From Fibrobacter sp. UWR2 (GTDB taxonomy: Bacteria > Fibrobacterota > Fibrobacteria > Fibrobacterales > Fibrobacteraceae), in contig NZ_MWQE01000001.1 in the NCBI RefSeq assembly GCF_002210285.1, positions 248,001 to 312,000 of the forward strand: DNA of 64,000 bases. Direction: 5' to 3'. The notes below the pieces were generated by a model. That model saw only the letters and a list, made by a program, of their open reading frames with translations. It was not told where the DNA came from and ran no database searches. Made by a program: the position numbers and the translations under genes. Position 1 is the stretch's first letter. Every line of letters begins with the position of its first letter. Positions 39,983-48,902 of the stretch are shown in pieces.

Positions 39983-42496
39983 CTATTGGAGCTTTACGGA
40001 CCGTATGGTGCAGGTCTCGTTGGCGTCCAGTGCCTGCAGGGTTAGGCGTGATGCCGAAAATCCGTTGCCTGCGGTGACATCCGTATTGATGATATCCTTG
40101 AGGGGTAAAACTTTGTTAACAAACTCATTTTGCATAGAGTTGTTACCAAGATTGACCTTCCCGTGCGAATAGGTGCCGAAATAGATTTCGCTGTTCCGGC
40201 ATGTCGATCCGAGGTATTCGACCTTCAGTTCCTTGTAGTTGTCTAGCGAGAACGTTCCGCCGAAATCGAGATGGATGCCTGCGTATATCTCCTTGAAACT
40301 GAATTCGGTTGCATCGCTGTTCCCGACTTTAACCTGCTTGATTGTCGTGGAGGAGTTCCAGTTAACAGTCTTGTAGTTGGAGGGGAATAGCGTAGCGCTC
40401 CCGATATCGGCGGGTTTCTCGCTGAATGTCTTGAACGTGGTCAGCAGTCGCGTGTTCCTGAGGGTGACTTTGCCTCCATTGGAATTGAGTACCAGGCGGA
40501 ACCAGCGGTACTTTGCCATCGCGCCCTTGACCGTAGGCATCTGCCAGCGTATGGCGTGGAAATCTCCATCCTGTACCACGTTTAGTTCTTCTAGCTGGAC
40601 TTGGCCTCCGCCGCCCTTGTTCGGGGTCAGCAGGAGTTCTGCCTTCATCCAGTTGCTCTTGGGGCTTTCCACCTTGATTTCCGTTTCAAAAATTGCACCT
40701 TCGGGAACGTCCTTCGCGTTGTCAATCAGGGCGACGCGCTGCCATCCGGAAGGGAGCGTAAACTTTACTTCCTTGGTCGTCTCGGTGGCATCCTTGTTGT
40801 AGTCATAACGGATGTAGCCGAATTTCCTGGACTGGATCGCGCCTCCGTTAGCGATGATTTCGGGCATTGACGAGAGGTCCATGCAACTTGTGGTCGGGGA
40901 AAACATCCCGATGAGTTTTGCGTTGCGGAACTCCTTGTTTACGCTGTCGTAATCTGCCTTGGCGACCTCGCAGAGCAGGCGCCAGATTTCGGTCTGCATT
41001 CCCTTGAGTACGGTGCTGTCCATGCTTCCGTCCTTGTTTATGGGCGATTCGATATGCCTTCCACTGATGGATTCATTGTAGCGCGGGTGTGTTTCGTCAA
41101 CTGCATAAACGGCTTTTGCGGTGGAACGCTTTCCCGGATTTTCAAACGGGAAACCTGCCTGCGATGTGCTGAATGCGCAATCCGAACGGATGGCCAGGTC
41201 CCCGTTGCATTGCAGGTCGATAGCGCTTGCTGTCGGGATGAATGTGCTGCTTGCCTGGTAAAGGGTGTCCGCTTCCCAGATGTTGTCGAAATTAATGGTA
41301 TAGAGCGAGGCGCCGAAGGCCTTGAAGGTGTACGACATGTCGTCGGGAATGGCTTCCATCATGCCTTCGCGTAGCGAGTTGTATATTGTCCGCGCGAAGG
41401 GATAGGTGCTGCCCTGGATAAAGTCGTGTGAGGCTTCGCCCGTCTGGGACTTCTTCGTGTTCTGCGAGAGGTATTCGTAGACTCGGTTGTGCGAGAAAAT
41501 CCCGGATTCCTTGTCGGTGGCGGCCATCTCGCTTACGGCACGGCCCCACGCCTCGTCGCCGTTTTTTGCGGTTCGGTTCAGGGAGTAGTACTTGTTTGCG
41601 TGCTTGGGGCTTTTCCCCTTCATTTGACCCTGCGAAAGGAGAATCGCGGGGAACCCCTTGTAGTTTGCCGCTTTGCGGTACTTGCCGAACAGGAACCGTG
41701 ACGTGTCCGTCTTTACTTCGTAGGTGCTGTTTCCGGCTGTCGTGTTATAGAGCAGCAGGTCGCGCGCTCCCGGACTCGAAATCAGGTCGTAGAAAGCCTC
41801 TGCGGAGGCGACTCCGGCCTCGTTCGCCCAGAAGTCGATGGTGGATATCAGGCCACGCGGCATCACGGCACCCTGGTGCGGCGAATCTAGCGAGGCGTAG
41901 ATTCGCACGGGCGCATCGGCGGCTTTGCGCGATGTGTCGTACAGGTAGGCGCCGTAGCGCCCGATGATGCCGCCCTGGCTTATTCCCAGGATGATAAAGC
42001 CGTCTCCGTGCCTGTTCGGGAAGGAAATAAGCGTGTTGTCGCTTAGGAACTTGAGCAACTTAGAGAGTGCGGCCGCATTGTCTTCGAGCCCAACCCTTAC
42101 GGTCTGTGCAAACTGCACGAGTACGGGGGTGTATCCAAGGCTCGAAAGAATTTCAGGAATGCCGAAAGCCTCGGTTTCCTCGTACAGCTGTTCGAGGGTC
42201 CTGGCCTCGTCGGTACTCAGGTGGATTCCGTCGATGATAAAGAACGGCCTGCTGAGTGCAATCCCGTATTTCGCGGCGTCGTCTACGATAGGGTCAATGA
42301 CCCTGATGCGGACATCCGGAGCCGCGTTCGCGATTTCCGTTTTCCCTTCTCGCGTATCGCATTGGGCCGGCTTCATGATGTCCGATATGCAGGGCTGCGA
42401 ATGGTTCGAGAAGAAATGGAAGTCATGGGAGGCCGCCTCTGCTCCGGGTACGAGAGTGAAGCCAATTGCCAAGACGAGATGTATAAGTTTTTTCAT
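39983..42496 (-). CDS. Large secreted lipase/esterase-like alpha/beta hydrolase
   Basis: 837 residues. Signal peptide to about residue 21 (AEAAS). The N-terminal 400 residues resemble PGAP1/DUF676-type lipase folds: RPFFIIDGIHLS, GYTPVLVQFA, then the nucleophile elbow GDGFIILGISQGGIIGRYGAYL (Ser in G-x-S-x-G) and YASLDSPHQGAVMP. The C-terminal 250 residues look like a beta-sandwich that could bind polysaccharide (e.g. KEIYAGIHLDFGG, LEYLG). The catalytic Asp and His are not certain. Translated right after the 42498 gene (1-base gap), so the two form an operon. No Fibrobacter-type tail is present; it ends T-C-T-I-R-S-V-K-L-Q. Confidence 0.6.
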   Translation of the reverse strand: MKKLIHLVLAIGFTLVPGAEAASHDFHFFSNHSQPCISDIMKPAQCDTREGKTEIANAAPDVRIRVIDPIVDDAAKYGIALSRPFFIIDGIHLSTDEARTLEQLYEETEAFGIPEILSSLGYTPVLVQFAQTVRVGLEDNAAALSKLLKFLSDNTLISFPNRHGDGFIILGISQGGIIGRYGAYLYDTSRKAADAPVRIYASLDSPHQGAVMPRGLISTIDFWANEAGVASAEAFYDLISSPGARDLLLYNTTAGNSTYEVKTDTSRFLFGKYRKAANYKGFPAILLSQGQMKGKSPKHANKYYSLNRTAKNGDEAWGRAVSEMAATDKESGIFSHNRVYEYLSQNTKKSQTGEASHDFIQGSTYPFARTIYNSLREGMMEAIPDDMSYTFKAFGASLYTINFDNIWEADTLYQASSTFIPTASAIDLQCNGDLAIRSDCAFSTSQAGFPFENPGKRSTAKAVYAVDETHPRYNESISGRHIESPINKDGSMDSTVLKGMQTEIWRLLCEVAKADYDSVNKEFRNAKLIGMFSPTTSCMDLSSMPEIIANGGAIQSRKFGYIRYDYNKDATETTKEVKFTLPSGWQRVALIDNAKDVPEGAIFETEIKVESPKSNWMKAELLLTPNKGGGGQVQLEELNVVQDGDFHAIRWQMPTVKGAMAKYRWFRLVLNSNGGKVTLRNTRLLTTFKTFSEKPADIGSATLFPSNYKTVNWNSSTTIKQVKVGNSDATEFSFKEIYAGIHLDFGGTFSLDNYKELKVEYLGSTCRNSEIYFGTYSHGKVNLGNNSMQNEFVNKVLPLKDIINTDVTAGNGFSASRLTLQALDANETCTIRSVKLQ

Positions 42497-42497
42497 A

Positions 42498-43748
42498 TTA
42501 CTTCACCTCCACTTTGAGTTTCTGCTGTACTGTTCTCCCGTCCGAACTGAGCTTGAACACGATTTCCTGTTCCCCCGCAGAATCGAACTCTATTTCTGCT
42601 TCGGTCTTCGGGGCTACTGCAGTGCATGTGCCCTTGACGCAGATTTCCATAAGGGGGAGGCTGCTGCGGGTTGTTGCTACAAAGTACGGATCGTATACGA
42701 ACGTCACCCTGGAACCGTATACGGTGCTCGTCGGCAACCCTGTCAATAGCAGGTGAAAATCCTCGAACTCGCTTTTCTTGAAGGTTGTGTCGGCATAGTA
42801 TTTTACGGCGTAGTCTATGTCGGCGATAAGTACGGGGATGGTGTGCTTCTGCATGCTTGCGGCAATATCTCCAGCCTCGAGGAACAGGTTCTTGGGGCTT
42901 GCAATGACACTGTCCCTGAGACGGTTTCTGTCGACAGTGAACATGCTCTTGTACCAGCCGTCGCGAGATTCCTTCGGGGTGAGGCTTGTTGCCGTCTGGA
43001 AACGGATTACCTTTTGATGCTCCTGTTCCGTAAGCACGAAAAGCCTTGTTGTCCTGCGGGCGAACTCGTTTCGTGTTTCCTCGTTCAGCGCTTTTTTTGC
43101 ATCGGGCACGGGTTCCGTGTAGAAGTTCCTCACGTTCGATTCCGGGTTTACGTCGCGGAATACGTATCCAGCATTCCCGTTGTCTGGAGGCAGGTCTCCC
43201 TCCTGTGCGCTGCCTGTGCACGTAACCTTTATGTTGTCTACAAACAGCGTGGTGTATTGGTAGGCTCCTACGCCGAATAGTCCGATCCCCACCTTGTTCA
43301 GGGTGCTGCTGCTACCGAGAAGGTCGCGCGTGGGAAGGCTGATGACCTGCGTGCTGTTTGCCGTCAGTGTATAAAACACGACGTTGCCGTTACCGGAGTT
43401 CCCTGTAAGCCAAAGGCCGAATTTCACGTTTTGGGTGGAACGGACCGAAATGCTGAATGAGCCGCCCTCAACTGGAATGGGCAATCCGTTGAATGAGAGT
43501 GTTCCAGTCCAGTCGGCAGTCTCGTTCTTGATGCCCGAAAGCCGGATGTAGGGGGCCTTCATGTTTTCGAAGTCTCCCCAGTTTGCGGTCCATTCCGGCG
43601 CCTCGGGGAACGTGCGACTGGAATTTTCCATCTGTCCATTGTGTGTGGAGCCGTCGTAGAGCACGGCTTCCCTGCAGTTTTCGGCGTTGCCTGCGGATGC
43701 CAGCACAAGACCCGCAAGTACAGCGCCTTTCAGAATCCTACTTGACAT
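42498..43748 (-). CDS. Secreted protein of unknown function, partner of 39983
   Basis: 416 residues from ATG 43748, preceded by GGAG at good spacing (the ATG at 43772 lacks this). Signal peptide to about residue 22. Residues 25-170 look like a carbohydrate-binding-type jelly roll (FSISVRSTQNVKFGLWLTG, TTLFVDNIKVTC), the rest is unknown, with VTFVYDPYFVA and a small terminal beta domain. Cysteines are few. Translated together with the hydrolase at 39983. Name and target are not known. Confidence 0.55.
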   Translation of the reverse strand: MSSRILKGAVLAGLVLASAGNAENCREAVLYDGSTHNGQMENSSRTFPEAPEWTANWGDFENMKAPYIRLSGIKNETADWTGTLSFNGLPIPVEGGSFSISVRSTQNVKFGLWLTGNSGNGNVVFYTLTANSTQVISLPTRDLLGSSSTLNKVGIGLFGVGAYQYTTLFVDNIKVTCTGSAQEGDLPPDNGNAGYVFRDVNPESNVRNFYTEPVPDAKKALNEETRNEFARRTTRLFVLTEQEHQKVIRFQTATSLTPKESRDGWYKSMFTVDRNRLRDSVIASPKNLFLEAGDIAASMQKHTIPVLIADIDYAVKYYADTTFKKSEFEDFHLLLTGLPTSTVYGSRVTFVYDPYFVATTRSSLPLMEICVKGTCTAVAPKTEAEIEFDSAGEQEIVFKLSSDGRTVQQKLKVEVK

Positions 43749-43780
43749 AGGAATTCTCCATTGTTGATGCATATAGAAAA

Positions 43781-43798
43781 AATGGCCGTCCGGCCATT
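43781..43798 (-). promoter_or_regulatory. Terminator-like hairpin in the leader of 43748
   Basis: A palindrome AATGGCC-GTCC-GGCCATT. On the minus strand it is followed by TTTTTTCTATA and lies 33 bases before the ATG at 43748, so it could work as an attenuator. A terminator of the kinase gene lies just beyond. Confidence 0.45.
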
Positions 43799-43870
43799 GC
43801 CTAAGCTTCGCCAGGAAAAGTCGACAGGATTTTCCGGGAAACCTGAATGTCGTAAGGTCAAAACTATATA

Positions 43871-43897
43871 AACAAAAATCCTCCGTAAAGGAGGATT
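43871..43897 (-). terminator. Terminator of the histidine kinase gene
   Basis: AATCCTCC (43877-43884) pairs with GGAGGATT (43890-43897) around GTAAA; on the minus strand TTTTTGTT follows. Confidence 0.8.
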
Positions 43898-43935
43898 CGC
43901 AGAAAAATTTTTGCCAATATTATCGTTTTGGCTGA

Positions 43936-45198
43936 TTAATCACTTGCCCGGACTGCTTGATCAGTGACTATTGTCAACGAAGCCTTGTAAGTGTTGTCGA
44001 CGACTTCGGTCTTATATTCATAGCGTTCGCTGTAAAGGAGGTCGAGACGCTTCTTGAAGGTGGCAAGTCCGAGCCCGCCTTCGTTTGATTTCTTTTTCCG
44101 CGGGAAGTTCGAATTTTCGGTGAAGAATTCTACGATGTTCCCCTTTTGCACAATCTTGATTCGTGCAAAGCTCGGTCCGTCCGGATTTACGCTGTGCTTG
44201 ATGGCGTTCTCCACGAGCGGCATCGCGATAAGCGGTGCAATTTGAAAATCTTCGGTTTCGAGGTCTGTCGTAAATTCAAGCTTGTAGCTGGGGTCGAGTC
44301 GCAGTCTTTCCAGGTCGGCGTATTTTTCCAGGATGTCGATTTCTTCCTTGATGGGGATGGTGCTGTCCGATGTCTGGTAGAGCATCACGCGCAAAAGCTT
44401 TGAAAGTTTCGCCATCGATTCTTCGGCGCGCTTGGGGTCGAACTGGATAAGTGCGGAGATGTTGTTGAGCGTATTGAACAAAAAGTGCGGACTCAGCTGG
44501 TTCTTGAGAAAGTCAAGTTCGTATTGCAGGGACTTGTTCTTCTGTTCGCGCTGGACGAATGCTCTTAGCGTGTGTCTCAAGACAATGTTGTACAAAACGC
44601 TGATGCCGCAGACGAACCCTACGAGAATGGAAAATAATATGACTGTAATGAAAGAGAAGTGCCCGCCCTTCATGTTCGAGAAGCAATACGAGGTGAAAAA
44701 GTAGGTTATGCCTTCGCCTGGGTTGCGTTCGATAAGGAAAAATGCGACTTCGCGTACAAAGATGGCTCCGATGACAAGTAAGGCGTTGTGAATGACGAAT
44801 GGAATATAGTGCTTCTTGAATATGCAGCTCGGAACGAGAAATTTCTGGTTGAGAAAGAAGATGAGTGTTGTGGTGCAGAAGGGAACGTAGAAGCCTACGA
44901 CGCCCTTCGCGTTAATTTTTGGGGAGGTGATGACGGAGGGGTCGAGGAACGTGGCCAGCGGGAACAGAAGTACGAAAATCCAGATAAGCAGGAGGGGTAC
45001 GAATGGGGGAATGGGATAGCTGATGGACTTCGTTTCTTCTTTGAGCAGGTCCATCAAGTACTTTTCGCTTCGCATGAAGCTTGCTTCTTGTAAACCCTCG
45101 AATGTCCCACGTTTTGTCTCGAAGAACTTTGTAACTGCTTTTGCTGTCTTTTTAACGGTCATGTATTCAAAATTAAGTCTATTTTGGCCAAATTTCAT
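43936..45198 (-). CDS. LytS-type sensor histidine kinase (His_kinase PF06580 family)
   Basis: 420 residues. Four to six predicted membrane segments (about 60-235) precede a coiled segment and the kinase core: LKNQLSPHFLFNTLNNISALI with the phospho-accepting His, PLIAMPLVENAIKHSV (N box) and GGLGLATFKKRLDLLY (G box). This kinase class normally works with a LytTR response regulator, which is not adjacent: the neighbour is a sigma factor in divergent orientation. The start at 45198 has an AGGGG directly against it; 45162 is a weaker alternative. Signal unknown. Confidence 0.85.
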   Translation of the reverse strand: MKFGQNRLNFEYMTVKKTAKAVTKFFETKRGTFEGLQEASFMRSEKYLMDLLKEETKSISYPIPPFVPLLLIWIFVLLFPLATFLDPSVITSPKINAKGVVGFYVPFCTTTLIFFLNQKFLVPSCIFKKHYIPFVIHNALLVIGAIFVREVAFFLIERNPGEGITYFFTSYCFSNMKGGHFSFITVILFSILVGFVCGISVLYNIVLRHTLRAFVQREQKNKSLQYELDFLKNQLSPHFLFNTLNNISALIQFDPKRAEESMAKLSKLLRVMLYQTSDSTIPIKEEIDILEKYADLERLRLDPSYKLEFTTDLETEDFQIAPLIAMPLVENAIKHSVNPDGPSFARIKIVQKGNIVEFFTENSNFPRKKKSNEGGLGLATFKKRLDLLYSERYEYKTEVVDNTYKASLTIVTDQAVRASD

Positions 45199-45296
45199 CC
45201 CCTATATGACATTTTTATGACGAAAGTACGAAAAAAAACGACAAAAACCCAATTTAACTTTTGCAAGCCCCTTTCCCGATGCTGACACAGTCAGGG

Positions 45297-45344
45297 CGTT
45301 ACGGAGGTAAATTTGAATACGTAAAGAACAACGAACCCGTAACG
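45297..45344 (+). promoter_or_regulatory. Stem-loop with a three-codon ORF in the leader of the sigma factor
   Basis: CGTTACGG (45297-45304) and CCGTAACG (45337-45344) form a perfect 8-bp stem with a 32-base loop. The loop holds GGAGG (45303-45307) and a mini-ORF TTG-AAT-ACG-TAA (45313-45324). The stem partly sequesters the first GGAGG. Confidence 0.45.
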
Positions 45345-45358
45345 ACAGAGGTAATATT

Positions 45359-46210
45359 ATGATTATGAATACGCGCAACAGGGAAGAAAGGGATGTCTAT
45401 TTCCAGTACCTGAACGATATTTCAAAATATCCTCTGCTTACGAGGGAACAGGAAACTCTCCTGCTCGCAAAGATTAGGCAGGGGAGCCGTGAAGCGATGG
45501 ACATGCTCGTCAAGGCAAACCTCCGCTTCGTGGTGAATATCGCCAACCTGTACAAGGGCCAGGGACTTGAAGTCGGCGAACTTATCAGCGAAGGCAATAT
45601 GGGCCTCATGGAAGCCGCCCGCCGTTTCGACCCGAACCAGAAAATCAAGTTTATCAGTTATGCCGTGTGGTGGGTCCGTCAGAACATCACCCGCGCCATT
45701 GCCGAAAAGGGCCGCATGGTCCGCATCAGCGCCGAAAAGGAACTCGTGCTCCGCAGATTCGCGAAGAAGGGCGGCAAGCTCCGCCAGGTCGTGGGCGGCA
45801 GCTACGTTCTCGACCCCGAAAGCCTCGCCGGAGTTTCCAAGTACAAGGGCGATGCTATCGAGAAGGTGCTCATGATGGACAATCGTGCGACATCCCTCGA
45901 GACTCCCGTTGGCGAAGATGGCGATGCGACTCTTGGCGATACGATTGCTTCTGCGTCTCGTACAGACAAACTTGCAGAACGCAGGAACCGTACGAACGTT
46001 TTCGAGAAGGTGATGCAGGACAACCTCACCGAGCAGGAACTCGATATCTTAAGACTTTATTTCGGATTCGCGATGGATTCGGACTTGAACCTCAAGGAAG
46101 TTGCCCCGATGGTGGGCCTCTCCAAGGAAAGGGTCCGCCAGCTCAAGGAATCCGCACTGGCTAAACTCAAGACCGAACAAATTCATAGGATCTTGAACGA
46201 AGCCGCTTGA
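45359..46210 (+). CDS. Short RpoD/RpoS-type sigma-70 factor
   Basis: 283 residues, without region 1.1. Regions 1.2-2.4 are clear (DVYFQYLNDISKYPLLT; LVKANLRFVVNIA; GNMGLMEAARRFDP; FISYAVWWVRQNITRAI), region 3 begins RMVRISAEKELVLRRFAKKGG and is atypical, and region 4 carries LKEVAPMVGLSKERVRQLKESAL (helix-turn-helix for the -35). Short sigma factors of this length act as primary sigma in some phyla; whether this one is primary is not deducible. Start at ATG 45359 with AGAGG upstream. The gene has an unusual leader and its own terminator at 46239. Confidence 0.9.
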   Translation: MIMNTRNREERDVYFQYLNDISKYPLLTREQETLLLAKIRQGSREAMDMLVKANLRFVVNIANLYKGQGLEVGELISEGNMGLMEAARRFDPNQKIKFISYAVWWVRQNITRAIAEKGRMVRISAEKELVLRRFAKKGGKLRQVVGGSYVLDPESLAGVSKYKGDAIEKVLMMDNRATSLETPVGEDGDATLGDTIASASRTDKLAERRNRTNVFEKVMQDNLTEQELDILRLYFGFAMDSDLNLKEVAPMVGLSKERVRQLKESALAKLKTEQIHRILNEAA

Positions 46211-46238
46211 TTTTTCATATCTCTCTCCTTTTTTTACT

Positions 46239-46268
46239 AAAAACCGGTCTTTTAAAGGCCGGTTTTTT
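46239..46268 (+). terminator. Terminator of the sigma factor gene
   Basis: AAAAACCGGTCT (46239-46250) pairs with AGGCCGGTTTTT (46256-46267) allowing a T-G pair, followed by a T-run. Confidence 0.88.
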
Positions 46269-46316
46269 CCGTTTCTGCCCGAACCATTGTGCTGTGAAAT
46301 TGTATTTTTTAGGCAT

Positions 46317-48104
46317 ATGGTTTTCAATATGATGTATTTACGCAATTCCCTTGTGGTCGCGCTTTCTGCGGCCTCTCTCGCTCTCGCCGCGAACGACACG
46401 AAGACCCCTCCCGGCGATTTTTACGATGAAGTTTCCCGCCTGAACAAGGTGCTTTCCGAAGTCAACCGCAAGTATGTGGAAGACGTGAACCCTACGGAAC
46501 TGACGGATGCGGCCCTGAATGGTATCCGCGATATCCTGGACCCGCATACGACGGTCTTTACCCCGAAGGATTACGAAGGCCTCAAGGTCTCGATGGAAGG
46601 CAAGTTCGGCGGCGTAGGTATTACGATTAGCCTGCGCGATAACGTGCTTACCGTGATTTCCCCGCTTTCCGGAACGCCTGCCTTTAGGCTCGGTATCCGT
46701 GCGGGTGACCGTATCAGAAAGATTGATGGCAAGGACACGAAGGGACTTTCCCTCGACGATGCCGTGAGCAAGCTCCGCGGAAAGATCGGCACCGACGTTA
46801 CGGTCTCTATCCAGCGCGAAGGCGTGCCCGACCTGATGGACTTTACCATTACCCGTGCCGAAATCGTGGTGCATGCAGTGCCGTACTACGGCATGGTCGG
46901 CAAGGATATTGGCTATATCAAGCTCGCCACCTTCAGCGACAAGACTACGAGTGACGTGGAAAACGCCATCCGTGGCCTCAAGAAGCAGGGCATGAAGAAA
47001 CTGATTCTTGACGTGCGCTACAATCCGGGCGGACTCCTGAACCAGGCTATCGAGATTAGTGAACTCTTCCTCAAGCAGGGAAATGTGATTGTGTCTACGC
47101 TCGGTCGTACGCAGCGCACCGAAAGCCGTGCCCGCCGTGACGGCATGCTCGGGCCCGAGGTACCCATGGTGGTCCTTGTAAACCAGGGCTCTGCAAGTGC
47201 CGCAGAGATTGTCTCTGGGGCGCTTCAGGACTGGGACCGCGCGCTCGTGGTCGGCAAGACCTCGTTCGGTAAGGGCTCCGTGCAGACGATTTTCCCGCTA
47301 GACAACCAGGGCAACGCCCTCAAACTTACGACGGCATTCTACTACCTGCCGTTCGGCCGCTGCATCAACAAGCCTGAAAACGGCATCAAGGGCCTCAAGC
47401 TGCAAGAAGAGGAACCGGCCGAGGATGACGAAGAGGCTCCGGCAGATTCCGTGAAGAAGGATACCGTAACGCGTGATACGTTCTATACCAACAACGGCCG
47501 CATGATGTTCGGCGGTGGCGGTATCAAGCCCGACGTAGATGTGGAACTTTCCCCGATGCCGTGGGTGGTGCAGGTGCAGGAACGCATGGCGATGTACTTC
47601 AAGTTCGCCGTGAAGGTGCGCCCGCTGCTCGACAAGGCCGGCGTGAAGGTCGATGCGAACTGGGTTGTGCCTGATTCCCTGTACACGCAGTTCAAGGAAT
47701 TCTGCATGAAGGATACGAACTTCGTGAAGGTGAAGAGCAACGCCCTCGTGGGTGTGGACCAGCTTGAAAAGAGCATCGTTGCCGAACAGAACTATATGGG
47801 CGACAGCTCGAAGACGGTTGCGGATACGACTCTTTCGAAGAGGCTTACCGAGATGCGCAAGGCCCTCGAGAACAAGCGCGATGCGCAGTTCGACGAGAAC
47901 AAGGACTACATCAAGGATGGCATCAAGCGCGAACTTTTGACTGCGATGGTCGGCGATTCCGTGAGCACGGCGTTCTCGCTCAAGCGCGATGAACAGTTGA
48001 AGGAAGCTATCAAGTACCTCTCCAACGACGCCCTCTTCAAGAAGACGATCTCGGGCCCGGGCAAGCGTCCGCAGGCCGTAAAGCCCAAGCAGAAGAGGAA
48101 GTAG
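46317..48104 (+). CDS. C-terminal processing (S41) peptidase CtpA/Prc-like
   Basis: 595 residues from ATG 46317 (ATG 46332 is also possible, both before a signal peptide ending AANDT). A PDZ domain (FGGVGITISLRDNVLTVISPL...GIRAGDRI) precedes the S41 core: LILDVRYNPGGLLNQAIEI, the nucleophile Ser in NQGSASAAEI and Lys in KTSFGKGSVQTIFPL. A long C-terminal extension (after about residue 375) includes an acidic EEEPAEDDEEAPADS stretch and a helical end. It trims or degrades envelope proteins. No terminator before the next gene, so it may be co-transcribed with the permease. Confidence 0.92.
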   Translation: MVFNMMYLRNSLVVALSAASLALAANDTKTPPGDFYDEVSRLNKVLSEVNRKYVEDVNPTELTDAALNGIRDILDPHTTVFTPKDYEGLKVSMEGKFGGVGITISLRDNVLTVISPLSGTPAFRLGIRAGDRIRKIDGKDTKGLSLDDAVSKLRGKIGTDVTVSIQREGVPDLMDFTITRAEIVVHAVPYYGMVGKDIGYIKLATFSDKTTSDVENAIRGLKKQGMKKLILDVRYNPGGLLNQAIEISELFLKQGNVIVSTLGRTQRTESRARRDGMLGPEVPMVVLVNQGSASAAEIVSGALQDWDRALVVGKTSFGKGSVQTIFPLDNQGNALKLTTAFYYLPFGRCINKPENGIKGLKLQEEEPAEDDEEAPADSVKKDTVTRDTFYTNNGRMMFGGGGIKPDVDVELSPMPWVVQVQERMAMYFKFAVKVRPLLDKAGVKVDANWVVPDSLYTQFKEFCMKDTNFVKVKSNALVGVDQLEKSIVAEQNYMGDSSKTVADTTLSKRLTEMRKALENKRDAQFDENKDYIKDGIKRELLTAMVGDSVSTAFSLKRDEQLKEAIKYLSNDALFKKTISGPGKRPQAVKPKQKRK

Positions 48105-48113
48105 GCCGCGCAC

Positions 48114-48896
48114 GTGAGTCTAATGAATGCCATAGCGGAAGCCCTGGGGCGGTTCGTAAAGAGATTCTTGCGAACTGTCCTGAACTATTTTAAGTTCGTA
48201 TGGGAACTCTTCAAGAACATTCCCGGAGCATTCTCTAACTTCCACACGACCGTGGAACAGATGCAGCGCGTGGGCGTGACTAGCATCCCTGTTGTGTTTG
48301 CCGCTTCACTTGCCACCGGTGCCATCATGTCGTGGCAGTTGGCATACCAGTTCGGTGACATGATCCCGATGATGTTCGTGGGCATGGCCGTGGGTAAATC
48401 CGTGATGGTGGAACTTTGCCCCATCCTTACGGCAATGGTGCTTGCTGGGCGTATCGGGGCCTCTATGTGTTCCGAACTCGGAACCATGGCGGTTACCGAA
48501 CAACTCGATGCGTATAAGGTATTGGGGCTCAGCCCTTACAAGTTCCTGCTGGCACCGCGCCTTATCGCGACGGTCATTATGCTCCCGACACTTACCGTCA
48601 TAAGCATCTTTATCGGTATCGCCGGCGGTTACGAAGTCGCCCACCTGTACAAGGAAGTCTCGTGGTCGGTGTTCTTTTACGGCGTGCGCATGTTCTACCA
48701 CAACTGGGACCTTGTCGTTGGCCTTATCAAGGCGACGCTCTACGGCTATTTTATTTCAAGTTACGCATGCTTCTTCGGGTTCTTCACCCATAGCGGCGCA
48801 GAGGGCGTAGGCAAGAGCACCAAGGCTACCGTGGTGGCCGGCATGACAAGCATCCTTATTGGCGGTTTTACGCTTTCCAAGCTGTTGCTCGTGTAG
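48114..48896 (+). CDS. mlaE: MlaE-type ABC transporter permease
   Basis: 260 residues from GTG 48114 (ATG 48123 possible). Five to six hydrophobic spans with the MlaE family signature: VVFAASLATGAIMSWQ, SVMVELCPILTAMVLAGRIGASMCSELGTMAVTEQLDA and LGLSPYKFLLAPRL. It forms the membrane part of a lipid (or sterol) transporter across the envelope. The ATPase and MCE-domain partners usually follow but are absent here; the next gene is dciA. They must be elsewhere. Confidence 0.9.
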   Translation: MSLMNAIAEALGRFVKRFLRTVLNYFKFVWELFKNIPGAFSNFHTTVEQMQRVGVTSIPVVFAASLATGAIMSWQLAYQFGDMIPMMFVGMAVGKSVMVELCPILTAMVLAGRIGASMCSELGTMAVTEQLDAYKVLGLSPYKFLLAPRLIATVIMLPTLTVISIFIGIAGGYEVAHLYKEVSWSVFFYGVRMFYHNWDLVVGLIKATLYGYFISSYACFFGFFTHSGAEGVGKSTKATVVAGMTSILIGGFTLSKLLLV

Positions 48897-48902
48897 TTCC
48901 AG

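Noticed and set aside
43799-43876. Cyclic-di-GMP (GEMM) riboswitch upstream of 43748
   Set aside because: Some spacing is suggestive, but the GCAAA and receptor signatures of GEMM-I are not present.
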